Assembly: GCA_001695595.3 (NCBI GenBank)
Contig: MBPM02000108.1
Coordinates: forward strand, 62,001-126,000
Reading direction: 5' to 3'
Length of the DNA stretch: 64,000 nucleotides
From: Plasmopara viticola
Taxonomy: Eukaryota > Oomycota > Peronosporomycetes > Peronosporales > Peronosporaceae
The notes below the pieces were generated by a model that was not told the DNA's origin, did not search any database, and was given only the letters and a program-made list of their open reading frames with translations. Positions within the stretch are counted from its first letter, which is position 1, and each line of letters opens with the position of its first letter. The position numbers were made by a program, and so were the translations under genes. Of this stretch, positions 11,081 to 22,814 are shown piece after piece.

Positions 11081-11967
11081 GGTGCCGGATGATTAGGCTC
11101 CTTTGAAAGGGAAGACTGTTGGCGTCCGACTCCACTTAAGTAAGCAATGCTCGAAGAACGGTGGAAGGATTCGGCGGGTGTGGACTGACGCGTGGGGTGG
11201 TCCGTGATCGTGGCCCATCAAAGTTTGGGTAGATTAAAAACTAAAAATTAGGCATATCTTCAGGTGCATTTTAAATGCACTTTAAATGCGCAATTTTATA
11301 TTCGACTAAACCACTGGTTGCTTCCCAGGAGCCATTGTATAATCCTCATAGCTCAAACTTATACAAACTTTGACTCGGTCGGCTACTTTTTCGACCTTAT
11401 TTCGCACGTGGTCGGGTTTTTAATTAGACAGCTTTTTCAAGAGAATCCAAACTCAAGTGTCGAGCTTTCGCATGGCATCCCGGCTTAAGATCGCTATGCC
11501 GTCGATTATAGGTTCATTTGCTTGGAGAGCACACTCGCACGTCGATCGGCCTTTATAAAAAGTGAACAAGACCCAAATTTTCTTCAAGTGACCCCTGTGC
11601 TCAGTGCGCACCACACGCAAATCGTAACCTTTTTCCAATTGAATGTCCGTGCCCGATGAGCCAAAGTTCATAACCAATAACCTCGATGGAGCACAAGAAC
11701 ACGAGCTTTCAATTGAACGGTCCTCATTTAAAATCACTGGCTGCAAGAATGCTGTGTATCTACGCTCTAACGGGGAAATTGTAAAAAGAGTATACTGTAG
11801 CAAGATTCACTGCTTCACTCTCTTTGTCTTGCTCCGATTTAAAATCTACAACTATTAATATGGAAGAATCACAAGGCTGTACGACACCAGTATTGCGGGA
11901 CTTATTTCCTGCCATACAGTTAAGAGTACAAAATGTGAGACTTGCTTTAAAAAAAGGGATTGCGCAT
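11081..11967. other. Intergenic with unassigned open frame
   Basis: A minus-strand open frame, 11453-11803, begins at a TTG and is read through a region of mixed character. Its product is not recognised. No other gene is supported. Confidence 0.35.
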
Positions 11968-12294
11968 GTAATGTAATGTAATGTATTACGATATCGCGTT
12001 GCCAAGTTATGCACGTGCTAGGCTCAGTCTGGCTAGTCCACGGCATAGAATGGTGTCCGCATACGTCGGGTCTCGTTCGGCGGGCAGTGCAACCAGCACC
12101 AAGGTGAGGGTCTTCCATTACTTTGCTTAGCTCTGACTTGGTAAGAGCCCAGGTGGCGCCCGGTGCTGGAGACTGTCGCGTCGAGGGTGAGACTCGTTAG
12201 AGACCTGCAGATGCCCGAGAGCACCTGCCCGAAGCGCGCGAGCATTCAGCCCCCGTGCTTGGAAGGAGGGCGTCACCCCAACCTTTTCCAAGCT
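11968..12294 (-). mobile_element. SINE-like retroposon, copy 2
   Basis: This is the second copy of the family seen at 319-647. Its tail is (ATTAC)n on the minus strand, visible as repeated TAATG units at the left end. The flanks AGGGATTGCGCAT (11955-11967) and AGGGCTTGCGCTT (12295-12307) form a 13-bp target duplication with two mismatches, so this insertion is probably older than copy 1. Small indels against the other copies (for example near 12105) fit an ageing non-coding element. Confidence 0.78.
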
Positions 12295-12307
12295 AGGGCT
12301 TGCGCTT

Positions 12308-12905
12308 ACTACAAAAACAACATTATCTCCTTGGAGATAATGCATAGCAGTAAAGTACCTTGATAAATCCGTAAAAAACCGTATAGATGATCCTGAAGAA
12401 GACATGTCGCGAAACTATTGCTAATGCTATAGCACTTATAATTGATAAAGTTAGAGCTCCATCCTCTTGTGCGCAAATGAATGATGGAAGACCGCATTTG
12501 CTGTAATGTTGGCCAGTGAAAGAGCCTTGGTGAAATGTGGCTGGACAGATATAAGCTACCAGCCCCTTTAATGACTAAAATCGTGAATGGAAAATACGGG
12601 ATATCCATCTTGAACAGCATATAGCCGCCTTTTGCGTAGCACATGGTACACGGCTTTTCCATCACGCCTGCGTCGTAACATAACCTTTACGACTTTTGCT
12701 GAATTAAGCCGGATATAAGTGTGCTGAAATTGCTAATAAATGACACAAAATGCCGCAACAAAAGCTAGCATGGTTTTCGTCGAAGGAGCGTTCTCCTCAA
12801 ATTCCCTAGCAAGTGACTAGTTGCGACGATGAGTCTCTCCAGCTTCCATGCCACCATGAATGAAGGTAATATTAAAAAGCTTGCTTGCAACACAATGAAC
12901 CTTAC
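12308..12905. other. Intergenic, nothing recognised
   Basis: Unique-looking AT-rich sequence between the SINE copy and the satellite. The minus open frame at 12309-12665 has low-complexity hydrophobic content and no recognisable domain. Confidence 0.35.
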
Positions 12906-12910
12906 CAGCA

Positions 12911-13370
12911 GAAAAGTATGCTTATACACTACCTTGTGGCTCTATTGCGTCTGAGCATGTCTAGACTGATAGAAAGGACGTATCTATGGCCATATAGCGT
13001 CTCAGCGCTTCAAAAGTATGCTTATACACTGCGTTGTGGCTCTATTGAGTCTGTGCATGTCTAGACCGATAGAAAGGACGTATCTTTGGCCATAGAGCGT
13101 CTCAGCGCGTCAAAAGAATGCTTATGCACTTCGTGGTGGCTTAACTACGTCTGTGCATGTCTAGACCGAAAGAAAGGACGTATCTGTGGTCATACAGCGT
13201 CTCAGCGCTTCAAAAGTATGCTTATACACTGCGTTGTGGCTCTATTGCGTCTGTGCATGTCTAGATCGATAGAAAGGACGTATCTGTGGCCATAGCGCGT
13301 CTCAGCGCTTCAAATGAATTCTTTTACCCTGGGTTATTGCTCGATTGCGTCTGTGCAAAAAGTTGCATTC
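12911..13370. repeat. 100-bp tandem satellite, about 4.5 units
   Basis: The block TATGCTTATACACT recurs at 12921, 13021, 13121 and 13221, and in degraded form at 13321, so the period is exactly 100 bp. Each unit also carries GGCTCTATTGCGTCTGTGCA, AGAAAGGACGTATCT and GCGTCTCAGCGC. A 100-bp period is not a multiple of three, and the short open frame across it is not kept between units, so it is not a coding repeat. A fragment resembling part of one unit (GGCTCGATTGCGTCCGTGC) lies near 27033. Confidence 0.92.
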
Positions 13371-15772
13371 TTGCAAGCAAACAAGGGTTAGCTAGTCTCG
13401 GAAATTGTGCAAATTAATTACTCGTAAAGGAGTTGCAAAAGTTGTACCTTTAGTCGACAAGTTCTCACCATGATCTATAATAACATAACGACTTCGCCAC
13501 CCGACCTTTCAAATGAATGACAGGATTAAAACTAGACTGACACAAAAAGAGGACGCACTAGCAGAAAAAGCGCCACTAAGCGGCCCTTCGCGTGAAATGC
13601 ACATCAGCTTGTCAGCGACACTAATACTTCTCAGAAACTTAGAAAAAGAAGAGAAAATTGTGCGTTGTAAGTCCGTTGTGCCCACTTAGTGGCTGGACAG
13701 CAACTTTGTGCGAATATGACCACATCGGCCATCTTCAAAGAGAATTTGCTCAACTTGAGTGGACTCCCGACAACAACGACCAGAGATTGAGATGATGTAT
13801 GCGGTCATGAACCTGAGCTTTTAACACCTTACAGCAATAGTCAGAAAAAGCAGGTTGTTCCGTGAGAAATCCCACTCAATCAGTGTCAAAGAAATGACGC
13901 GTATTGTTTGCAGTAATTTGAAGGTTGCTAGAACCGATGAAACAAGTTCATCCTAACCAGCTTCAGATTGTCACTGCCATTCGGACGTAGAGATGAGGGT
14001 ATTAGAGTGAGTCCTCCACGTTTGAAAGAAACGGAGGTAAACGCTTAGCCAAATAAGACCCAGAATTGAAAGAGAGGCGAATGCGAGGTTCATGCAACGC
14101 ACGAGCAAATGGGAAGCCCAACTAAGACACTGCAATTTCCAACCAACGAGTAAGCATGGAGCCACCGACAAAGAAGGGCACAGTTAGTAATACAAGGTCA
14201 GATGTCAGAGACGCCAAAGGCTAGATAAGAAGGTCGCCAACTGAATGAGGCACAGATGCGATGCAACAGGCGACCAGCAGACGTCAATTTCTACAGAAGT
14301 TTTTGAAGAGAGGAGAAAGATCGAAGCGATCCGGCACCAGCGGATACTAGATTTATCACCAGGGTAGAATTTTATATGCATAACTACTTGACGGGGAAGT
14401 TGTCAGGTTTGCACATACATGCGAGGGAGCGAGCTTCGCTGTCGATTTAGCCGACGATTGAATAATTAATAGTAGAGCTTGGACACACAGGCGGCAGCAC
14501 ACCCGATGAAATTGAGAACGGTTGCTTATGTGAAGATTGGTGATTCAGTGCTAATGATCTTCCATCACACGGTGTGCGTTGTGCCATCGGAGCCCACTAA
14601 ATACTGTAGATGCGAGCATACTATAACTGTGGACAAGAGGAGAAGTCACACAATTGTGTGCGATCAGCTATGGCGGGTTGATATGAAAAGGTGGGCGGAC
14701 ACTCGATTACTCTGGAACGACTGATGCGCCACCGGTAGGGAGTGTTCGCACAAAAACTAACGAAAAGCCAAGAATACACGCTTAAAGTAATAGAAATGGA
14801 GTCTGACGCGGGGCATACACCTTTCACCAATAAAGGAACCAACTACAAATGTGGAGCCGATGAGGGCGCACCGCTACAATATCGAAACTCAACAGGACTG
14901 GCGTCAACACATTGAAAGGCAAAGCGGTGAGAGGTCAACGAGTGATCCTGTAAAAAACGCTTTGATTGATGCGGAGTACGCCATTCCTGCAAAAAAGAAG
15001 TTGAGATAGCCAAACATCACATCTATATTTACACTACAAAGAAAGAGGACCGACCTTCAAGGCCAATTCGCCAACAGATTTTAGGGTTCAGTTAAAAGTC
15101 TCAGTGCAATTCTTTCAACCTTGTAGGTCCTGCACTGCGTCAGCCAGATTGACTCACGCTCTTTGCCCAATGTCGTCTCATTGTCATTGTGATTATATAA
15201 AATATTGTGTCGGTAGGGGTGTCGATGGAGCTCCATTGCCCGAGAAGAGCACTATGTAATAAGCGGCGTTACTATCTATTTGCTATGAGGGGGTGAACAA
15301 AAGCAGTGATCGCCGAGGTGGTCAATCTCGTGCGAGTGCAACAGCGTGGGCTGTCGACCACCTTTATGGTTCTCGCCAATTGACTTCACAGCGCAAAGCA
15401 ACGTCACAAGCCGAGCACGCTTTCAGTCGTCCTCCTACATATGCAGTGAATCCTTGCTTTATTTTCTAAAGATTTTACACACTCGACTGCGACGCGCGCA
15501 CAATGACTTAAGTTCGACATCAACTTCGTAACATAAATTGTCACTCTATTATATAGGGGCTCGTTTTCAGTTCCTTACTTAATTCTTCCGCTGATGCCTC
15601 GCTGCCTTTACATGTTGGTACATAGGGATAAGATATTATTAACATTCGGTGGCACTAGCAATTATCCCATCGACGCAGCTTGTGTCAGAAAATCATTCGA
15701 ACTTTTGTAGCCCGAAGACCATGCGACCACTTGCACAAGCTTGAGATAAGTAGCAAGGCGTGGCAGCCTACA
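13371..15772. other. Gene-poor, possible retroelement remains
   Basis: No intact gene. One plus-strand frame between about 13550 and 14480 stays readable across several stops and is rich in charged residues, as in a decayed retroelement polyprotein. The open frame 14479-14724 (VAYVKIGDSVLM ... VDMKRWADTRLLW) faintly recalls the C-terminal end of Ty3/gypsy integrases. This is a weak reading. The last few hundred bases are the EYA gene's upstream region. Confidence 0.3.
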
Positions 15773-17155
15773 ATGTCGATGCGGATGCGTCTAGAAAATG
15801 CTGTGACAATGCTAGTGCTTCTACCTGTGGTGGTGTATAGACTGTGCGGGGCCATGACGTACGTGCTTGTGCTGCAAGGGATGGAGGCGCTGCAGCGTCA
15901 GCACCAGCCGACAAAGTGGCGCGCACAGCTGTGGGCCACAATTTCTTCATTTCAATTGATGCTGTTGCCTTCTAACCAGCTCGACTCTACATATACGGTA
16001 AAAGGCACAAATACGCTGCTTGATAGCGGAGACAAGCCGGACGACCATGACGAAGACGTCGATAAAGAAGGTGACGAAGAGATTAATGACTCACGTCCTT
16101 TAAAGAGACAAAGGTCAGAACCTGGGGAAAGCGAAATGCATGAGCAGAAGGGGGATGGCAGTGAGGACGATAATCTAGGACAAGCTAGTAACCAAAATAC
16201 CAAGGAGGATGGTGGTGAGTCAAAGGATGTGGAGAATGCCAAAGCATTCACGAAGGTGCGTCTTCGGCGACGCGTGTTCATCTGGGATTTAGATGAGACT
16301 TTAGTGCTTTTTGCTTCGCTGTGCACGGGCAGATTTGCTGAGATGCATGGCAAAGAGGTGGAATTTGGAGTCACTCTTGGTAAGCAGATGATGACATTTA
16401 TGCTCGCAATGCTAGAAAAACACTTCTTTTTCGGTGATCTGCACGATACAGACGTTAACCACATCAGTCATGTAGCTTCTGATATTGAAGCTGGTATCTT
16501 GAATCCGTGTGGTGCACCCGAGCAGCTAACCGTTCAAGAAAGATACAAGCGGATCCGCGACATCTATGAGCGACGCGGACATGTGGATTTTTTAAACGAT
16601 GAAAACAGCGAGTGGTTTAAACTTCGTGGTGCGCTGGTGGCGGCAATTGACACTTTCTCGATGGGTTGGCTCCATGAAGCTCGGCAAGTGTTGGAGCTCA
16701 CTGTTGGACCTACACACTCCCGGGTAGGATTCCCACGGCTTGACGCCAACAACACCATCGACGATGACATAGAAGACGAGAAGACCGAAATTATAAACGT
16801 GCTGGTGACGAATACACGACTTGTGCCAGCACTATGCAAGTGCCTTATTTACCAGTTGGACGCGTTTTTTCCAATCGACTGCGTATACTCGTCCGCCAAA
16901 GTGCACAAGCATCACTGTTTCGAAACCATTATGAAAAAGTATAAGACTCAAGAAGTAGAATTTATTGCTATTGGTGACGGACTGGAGGAAGAACAGGTGA
17001 GTCTTGCGCTTGGTCTCGAATTTCACAAGATTCAATCCCTTATGGACCTCCAGCGACTACGGTATGACTTACATTTAGTACACGTTCGCAGCAATAGCTC
17101 GATTTCAACTGCTGTAGTGATGAACTCACGTGCTCTTTCTGCGACGCAAAAGTGA
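15773..17155 (+). CDS. Eyes-absent (EYA) family HAD phosphatase
   Basis: This single-exon gene of about 460 residues carries a C-terminal EYA domain. Visible motifs are FIWDLDET (nucleophile Asp172 and Asp174), VTLGKQMM, NVLVTNT with Thr346 in the second HAD motif, VYSSAKVHKHHCFETI, and IGDGLEEEQ with the metal-binding Asp402. These match the full catalytic set of EYA proteins, which dephosphorylate phosphotyrosine and, in animals, also act as transcription cofactors. The N-terminal third is unlike animal EYA. It has a long hydrophobic stretch at about residues 10-40 (LVLLPVVVYRLCG), then an acidic, Ser/Glu-rich linker with a basic PLKRQR motif. The open frame extends upstream to a TTG at 15680. 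The first in-frame ATG, 15773, is used, and an unseen upstream exon cannot be excluded. Confidence 0.92.
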   Translation: MSMRMRLENAVTMLVLLPVVVYRLCGAMTYVLVLQGMEALQRQHQPTKWRAQLWATISSFQLMLLPSNQLDSTYTVKGTNTLLDSGDKPDDHDEDVDKEGDEEINDSRPLKRQRSEPGESEMHEQKGDGSEDDNLGQASNQNTKEDGGESKDVENAKAFTKVRLRRRVFIWDLDETLVLFASLCTGRFAEMHGKEVEFGVTLGKQMMTFMLAMLEKHFFFGDLHDTDVNHISHVASDIEAGILNPCGAPEQLTVQERYKRIRDIYERRGHVDFLNDENSEWFKLRGALVAAIDTFSMGWLHEARQVLELTVGPTHSRVGFPRLDANNTIDDDIEDEKTEIINVLVTNTRLVPALCKCLIYQLDAFFPIDCVYSSAKVHKHHCFETIMKKYKTQEVEFIAIGDGLEEEQVSLALGLEFHKIQSLMDLQRLRYDLHLVHVRSNSSISTAVVMNSRALSATQK

Positions 17156-17706
17156 GTCAATTTGTCACTCGTCGGCCAAACCACTGAAGTCTAGGCACTC
17201 ACTTTTTGCTCATTGACGTACTTTTCAATATTTATATATCATGAACTTGCTACTCTTCGCCAAACATTTGAAATGTTGCCGCTGTCAGGCGCAAGGTAAT
17301 TCTGGTCGTTCATCGTCGGCGTGCCAACCACTCACTCCCCGACAAAATGCCGCTGCAAAACACGCACATTTAGTTAACAATTTCAGATTCGTATAGCAGT
17401 ACCCTTTAGGCGATCAAGCCACGATGGTGACACGGGGGACTAAAATAAGTGAGTGGACCTATATATGACGTCGACTGAATGCCTAGCCACAATTTATTGT
17501 TCGTTGAGCAAACCTTTGACAAAAGCGTGTTCCAGGTTTACAAGGACGCCCGCAGCGTTAAAAGAAATAAATTAGAAAATTTGTGATCGCGAAGTGATCG
17601 ACAAGGTCCGCCTCCTTAATAGGTCCGTTCGCTGTATAACTGAATCAAGCAGCTCATCTTCATCTAACATTACCTTTGTAGTATCCAGCAACAGTTTGTC
17701 AAGCTC

Positions 17707-17865
17707 GTCCGATTTTCGTCGTGATAAGTTTGCAAATACTTAAGATATTCGACTTTTATCGTACCTTTCTGCAGATACACGAGCATGTCCGATTTCTGTC
17801 GTGATATTTTTGCAAATACTTCAGATACTCGACTTTATCGTACCTTTCTGTAGAGACACGAGCAT
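17707..17865. repeat. Tandem duplication, 80-bp unit, two copies
   Basis: Two adjacent units begin GTCCGATTT and contain TTTGCAAATACTT, TATCGTACCTTTCTG and ACACGAGCAT. The second unit is 79 bp, with a few substitutions. Confidence 0.88.
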
Positions 17866-20800
17866 CGAATGTAGTGTGCGCTCAGTATTTGAGCCCGCAT
17901 ACATCTCGTAGTAGTTCATTGAATCGATGCACTCTTTGTCAGCAAGGTGTCATTTTGGTGGGTCTGCGTAGTACATATCAGAAATAGATAAAATCGATCT
18001 TTCGTACTTTAACATCTAAGTGAACAGAATTTTTTTTCGTTTAATTTGAAATATTCATTAGACAACAATCAAAAGGTAGCCTACGCATCAATGACAGTAT
18101 ATGACGAGAATAAGCGTACCTCCAAAGCACTTTCCGATTCGCCTCGTCAAAACCAATGAGCAACTAGGTATCGCCGTCATTTAATTACTTTTATTTGTGC
18201 ATATTTCCATGTCAAGGTACGATGCGAGTGCGAAGTGCCACTAGCGCCTTGAGCATATTGCGCAAGATCTTCAGGAGCAAAAAAAGTAGACCAATCAGTG
18301 TCAGCCTTACGTACTCGTCATTCGTGTTTGACTAATCAGCTTTAGAAAGATTTATCATTCATTAGCCGGTGTAACTTCCGCCAATCGCAGATAATATCGC
18401 TACTTGACGAACACATTCCACTTGAAGTACACGATCAGCACTCCTTTGACATCGGTAGCTCAGCTGTATCTATCGACCAACTATGCTCCACAGCGGTCTG
18501 AAAGGATTGAAAGAATTTTGAGCAAGGTGAGGAAGAAGACAACCGACCATAGAGTCTAGCCGAATTGTGCCTTCAAAGGCTTTCAAAATAAATCGTCTCG
18601 ATTATTTTGATAGAGACAAAAGACATAAGTAGTTCCAAAGCTTACAATGTATAGAGCTGCGTTCATGATGATGTCTCAAGTTTTTATCTCATGTTGTTAT
18701 CTCAAAAATCTATCTTCGTGTTGATGTCTCAAATATTTATCTTCAAGGCACCTCGAACTCGCCACTTGAGTTTTTTTTGCCGGGAAACAAGCACATAAGT
18801 AAATCCAAAGATTTTACTTATTTTGTGATTACTGATATGGTCATCTTAGGATCTCTCCTGGGTTACGTCCCAACGACTGTAATAGTCGGCATGGTCCATC
18901 TCTTAAGTCACTTTATATGGACAGCTACCGTGAACTGGATGATTGAATATATGTAAGTAGATTGTAAATGATATGGTCCATTAAATATTGCTGCGCAGTC
19001 GATTAGGTCCTGCGTTGCCGTGTACTGCAATCGACTTCATGTAATATGTAATCGCGGTCAGTCCACCAAGTAGACATCTATCTAGTCAAATGTTTGTCCT
19101 AGTTATCTCCTCAACCCTATTTACACATCATGAACACAATAAACCTTGTTCCCCATTATTCATTAATCATCCTTATGTCATTTTTATTGCAACGATTCTT
19201 TTAACGAGGTGCTTGGTCCACGACACCCAGCCTCTCTAGCCCATATAGATATGGCACTCTCACGGTTTTAAGCAAACACGCTCCAAAGCAGTTTAACGGG
19301 GTAAAGGATTTATTGGATGCTTTTCGGTTGTCCTCTGATAGTCTTGAGGATTTGGAGACACTTCATTCGCTCTTCAGCAAACCTAATGGAAGCCTAAGCG
19401 AACGCTCAATGACATAGCTCGTCTGCTGACGGTGGCAGCTCAGGTCGCTTGTCCTTTCATCACTTTATTCGGCGTTGCTATGATCTAGTAACCCAATAGC
19501 TACATTTGACGCAGAGTAGTGTCATTGCGTCTTACTTGCGCCCCAAATTAAAGCGCAGAGAGTAGAACTTAGTCATTTTTTGCAATGAGGAGACCCGTTA
19601 CAAATGGATGTATACACTGTGATGGCATCTTACGCTAGCGACAGCATTCTCAGGATAAGTCACACTTGTCAGTCTTAATAAAAAAGTGACATGCAACATC
19701 GAATATTCAATAATTACAGCCAATGTGATCATGACTTCAGGGACGTAGTCGAACCGAAAATGACTTATACCATGGCTATTGGACTGCAATCATTTATCAG
19801 CTTGCAAAATTACTAGACGCGTCAAATTCAATAAGACTCATTTTCTTGCTATAGCTTCGTACACTTGCTTGTGCAGCCAGCTATCCACCGCTGCTAATTT
19901 CTTGTGTGAGAGCTGTCAAGATCTTTGGCGCTAAGTTTCATAGTGTGTATTAAGCACACACACATCATGAGTACCTGTCTTGCCTCTGATAGTGACTAGC
20001 CTATTTTTAGCTCTGAGGAAGTGAGTTCTGTATGTAATCCTATAAAGCTCTTGAGCAAGTCAAAGTTCCACTTCGTTGGCCCCTTTGGGAAAGACACAGA
20101 TCCTAATCAACCGCAGCAAAATTAGTGGTATAGCTTTGATCGGCAACGCTCAAGTCTTTCTGGCCTACGCACACCATCGTATCAAAGATGGGCGTGCCCA
20201 CTAAAGGCATTTAAAAAAAACCGAGCCCATTTGTGGCTATACTAATCTACCGCCTGTTAAGGTAGGGTGCAAGGCAGGCCTACGTAAAGGCCGTTCACGA
20301 GTACAGTCACCTTATTCTCTTCGACATTAGGCGTGAAAAGATGACACCTTACAACTTGATAGCATATCCATGAAGATACACTGTGGTGGAGTTGATTTAC
20401 AGGTAAGTGCACAGCTCCTATAACAATCATCCAGATAACGCAGTCATCCGTGACAAAGGTCTCCCTAGTGGCTCCTAATCTGGAGAAAAGGTTACTGGGA
20501 GTCGTATGCGTATCTCGCTTGGATATCGAAAAAGGCCAAACTTCCTGATTCCTACAATTTCAAAGCTTAATTTTGGAAGCGCGTTCCAGCTATGAAAATA
20601 GTAGTAAGATTTGCATTTCGAAGAAGAAAATTAATCGTGCATACGTAGACTTTCTTATGGGGTAAACCCAAGTGTGACGAGATTGCACGCGACCGCTTAC
20701 TGAAGGAATCGAGAATGCAAATTAAAGACTGATCTATCTAATGGATTGTTCATGCGACCGTAGATTCTTAATAAGCTGTCAATTTTGCTACCTCATATTA

Positions 20801-22780
20801 GACACGGACGTTATCCGCTTCTGGTGTGCAAAATTGTATAAATTTCGGTTGGCTGCCAGTCGTGCACATAAAGTCACCACTTATCAAAAGTTTGTTTTTA
20901 TTAAACTTTAAGTTCTTCGAAAACGAGTTCGGCATGTGTGACGGCCTGTTATAGATTTGCTGAGATTTTCACATAATATAATTGTCGGCGGAGCTGATTT
21001 GCTTCTTTGAGTGTTCTTAAACTGGTGATGCTGGCTAAATCAGTTGGTTCCATTGTGGTGGGACGAAGGACGGTGTGTATGCGCCGTAATTTGTTTTAAA
21101 TGGCGCGTCTAAAACTTGACCAATTAAAGCAGCCGTTGAATGCGTTCAATCTGAACCGAAGGAAAATTGTGTAATATATTGAGCTTGACTGATATTTTAC
21201 ATAGCGGGTCAAGTAATTTGTAGAACACGGCCAAACGTTACGCATCGGGCCGATAAGAGTCTCTGGATTCGTAGCGTATCTGCATGAGCATATTCATCTC
21301 TCACAACTTAAAGTCTTTACTATCTGCAATTCGTAGCAAGTAGTCTTTTTCTGAGCCAAAGTTGCCTCCCTTTATGCGCTTATCATGCTCTACATGCGTA
21401 GTATTTGTTTCTAATTTTTTCTAGCGTTACTCTTAATGCCAAAAAATGCTCAGCTGTTACACATCCCGTTCGATGGATTCGATAGATGAAAATCTTGACA
21501 GGTTTTATTGAGAGTAACCAAATTGAAAGCTAAAAAGTCTAAACTTGAGTAAGTCAGCGCCCGAACCAGGTCTAATGAGATACGGTGGTACCCAACACAA
21601 GCACTTAGTGTTGTTAAAGATTTATTATGCGCCAGTATAGGCCGATATAATTGACTTCAAACTATAGTTATGCTAGGAGCAATCGAACGAGAGAACCTGG
21701 TGTGCGCTGAAACAAAAACATGCAATCTGATGCTCGTGAAGCGATATTATAGCTGTGGTGGGAGGCCATCAAAATATAGAAATAGCTGCAGGTATTGGAA
21801 GTCAGATATATAGATACATATGAAGCCGAACTATTTGAGTCCGAGAGAAATTTATTCGTGCTAAAAGCGGCTCCGATCGAACCTGTGGAATTGATCATAC
21901 AGTACAAATTATAGCTACACGCTAGGTTTGATCTTTCTTTAGTGCGAACTGCTGTAAGCTTTCCTGCTCTTTATCGGTCCCAACTTCCGGCCCCTCATTA
22001 CACCTATACGACTATTTCTGTCAGTAGGGCGTCCAGCCTAACCAAATACCACAAATCGATTGTGGGTGCGGTTTAACAGGGCAGTCACATGTTTTGGTCT
22101 TTTGACTGAGGGACCTATCTCCGGCTACCATAGCGGGCATCGCAACAAGTACGCCGCAATGCCACTAATTACCGAGCCAAAGCATTAATCTTCTCTTTAA
22201 TTGTCCTTCTGTTTAGCAGACCGTTTGATCACTCATAGAGACGTAATTGTGGTCACTTACGAGGGGTGATCAGCATTTGCACTTTGAAAAAATATCGCAT
22301 TAAGGAATCTTTATTGGCATTCACTTTTTTATATGCCTGACAGCTCTGTGTGTCAATCTAGCTTTCGGCCCTGCTGTTGTGGGTAGCTCAATATCTGTTT
22401 TGCGCAATAGTGCTTTGGCAAGCACTCAAAGTTTATCAAGCTTAACGTTAGCGCGGAAGGTACACTCCTTGAGAAATGACAACTATGTTGCCATGCTCCA
22501 GGACAAGTGGGGCATATCAATAGTCATCCTTGTACATTTCATGGTATGATTGACAACATGGAGCTCAAACCCAGAAGATGGGAGCGGAACTTTCGCGCGT
22601 GTGCTCCATGGCAAGTATCTCTACGACAATACTGGGTAAGATCTCTTTGGCAGGCCTTAGCTGCCTGGACGACCCGATCATGCCCGTCCTTAATGACTTT
22701 GAGTAACGCAAAGCTGATAGCATGGTCGAAAGCATTGTAGTCAAAAGTAAGCGGTTTTGACGAAAAATCACATGACCTAT

Positions 22781-22814
22781 GTCACACACTATGATAATAC
22801 CGCGAACTAGTGTG
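22781..22814. repeat. Dispersed short repeat, copy B
   Basis: This 34-bp stretch starts GTCACACA and ends CTAGTGTG. It aligns without gaps to 62749-62782, with 26 of 34 positions equal by eye. It contains an inverted CACAC/GTGTG pair, as LTR or TIR ends often do. Confidence 0.45.

Noticed and set aside
13086..13295. Open frame across the satellite as a repeat protein
   Set aside because: The period is 100 bp, so the frame changes from unit to unit.
14479..14724. Ty3/gypsy integrase C-terminus
   Set aside because: The likeness rests on a few residues (KIGDSVLM, RLLW), with no DDE core or reverse transcriptase nearby, so it is not listed as a feature.
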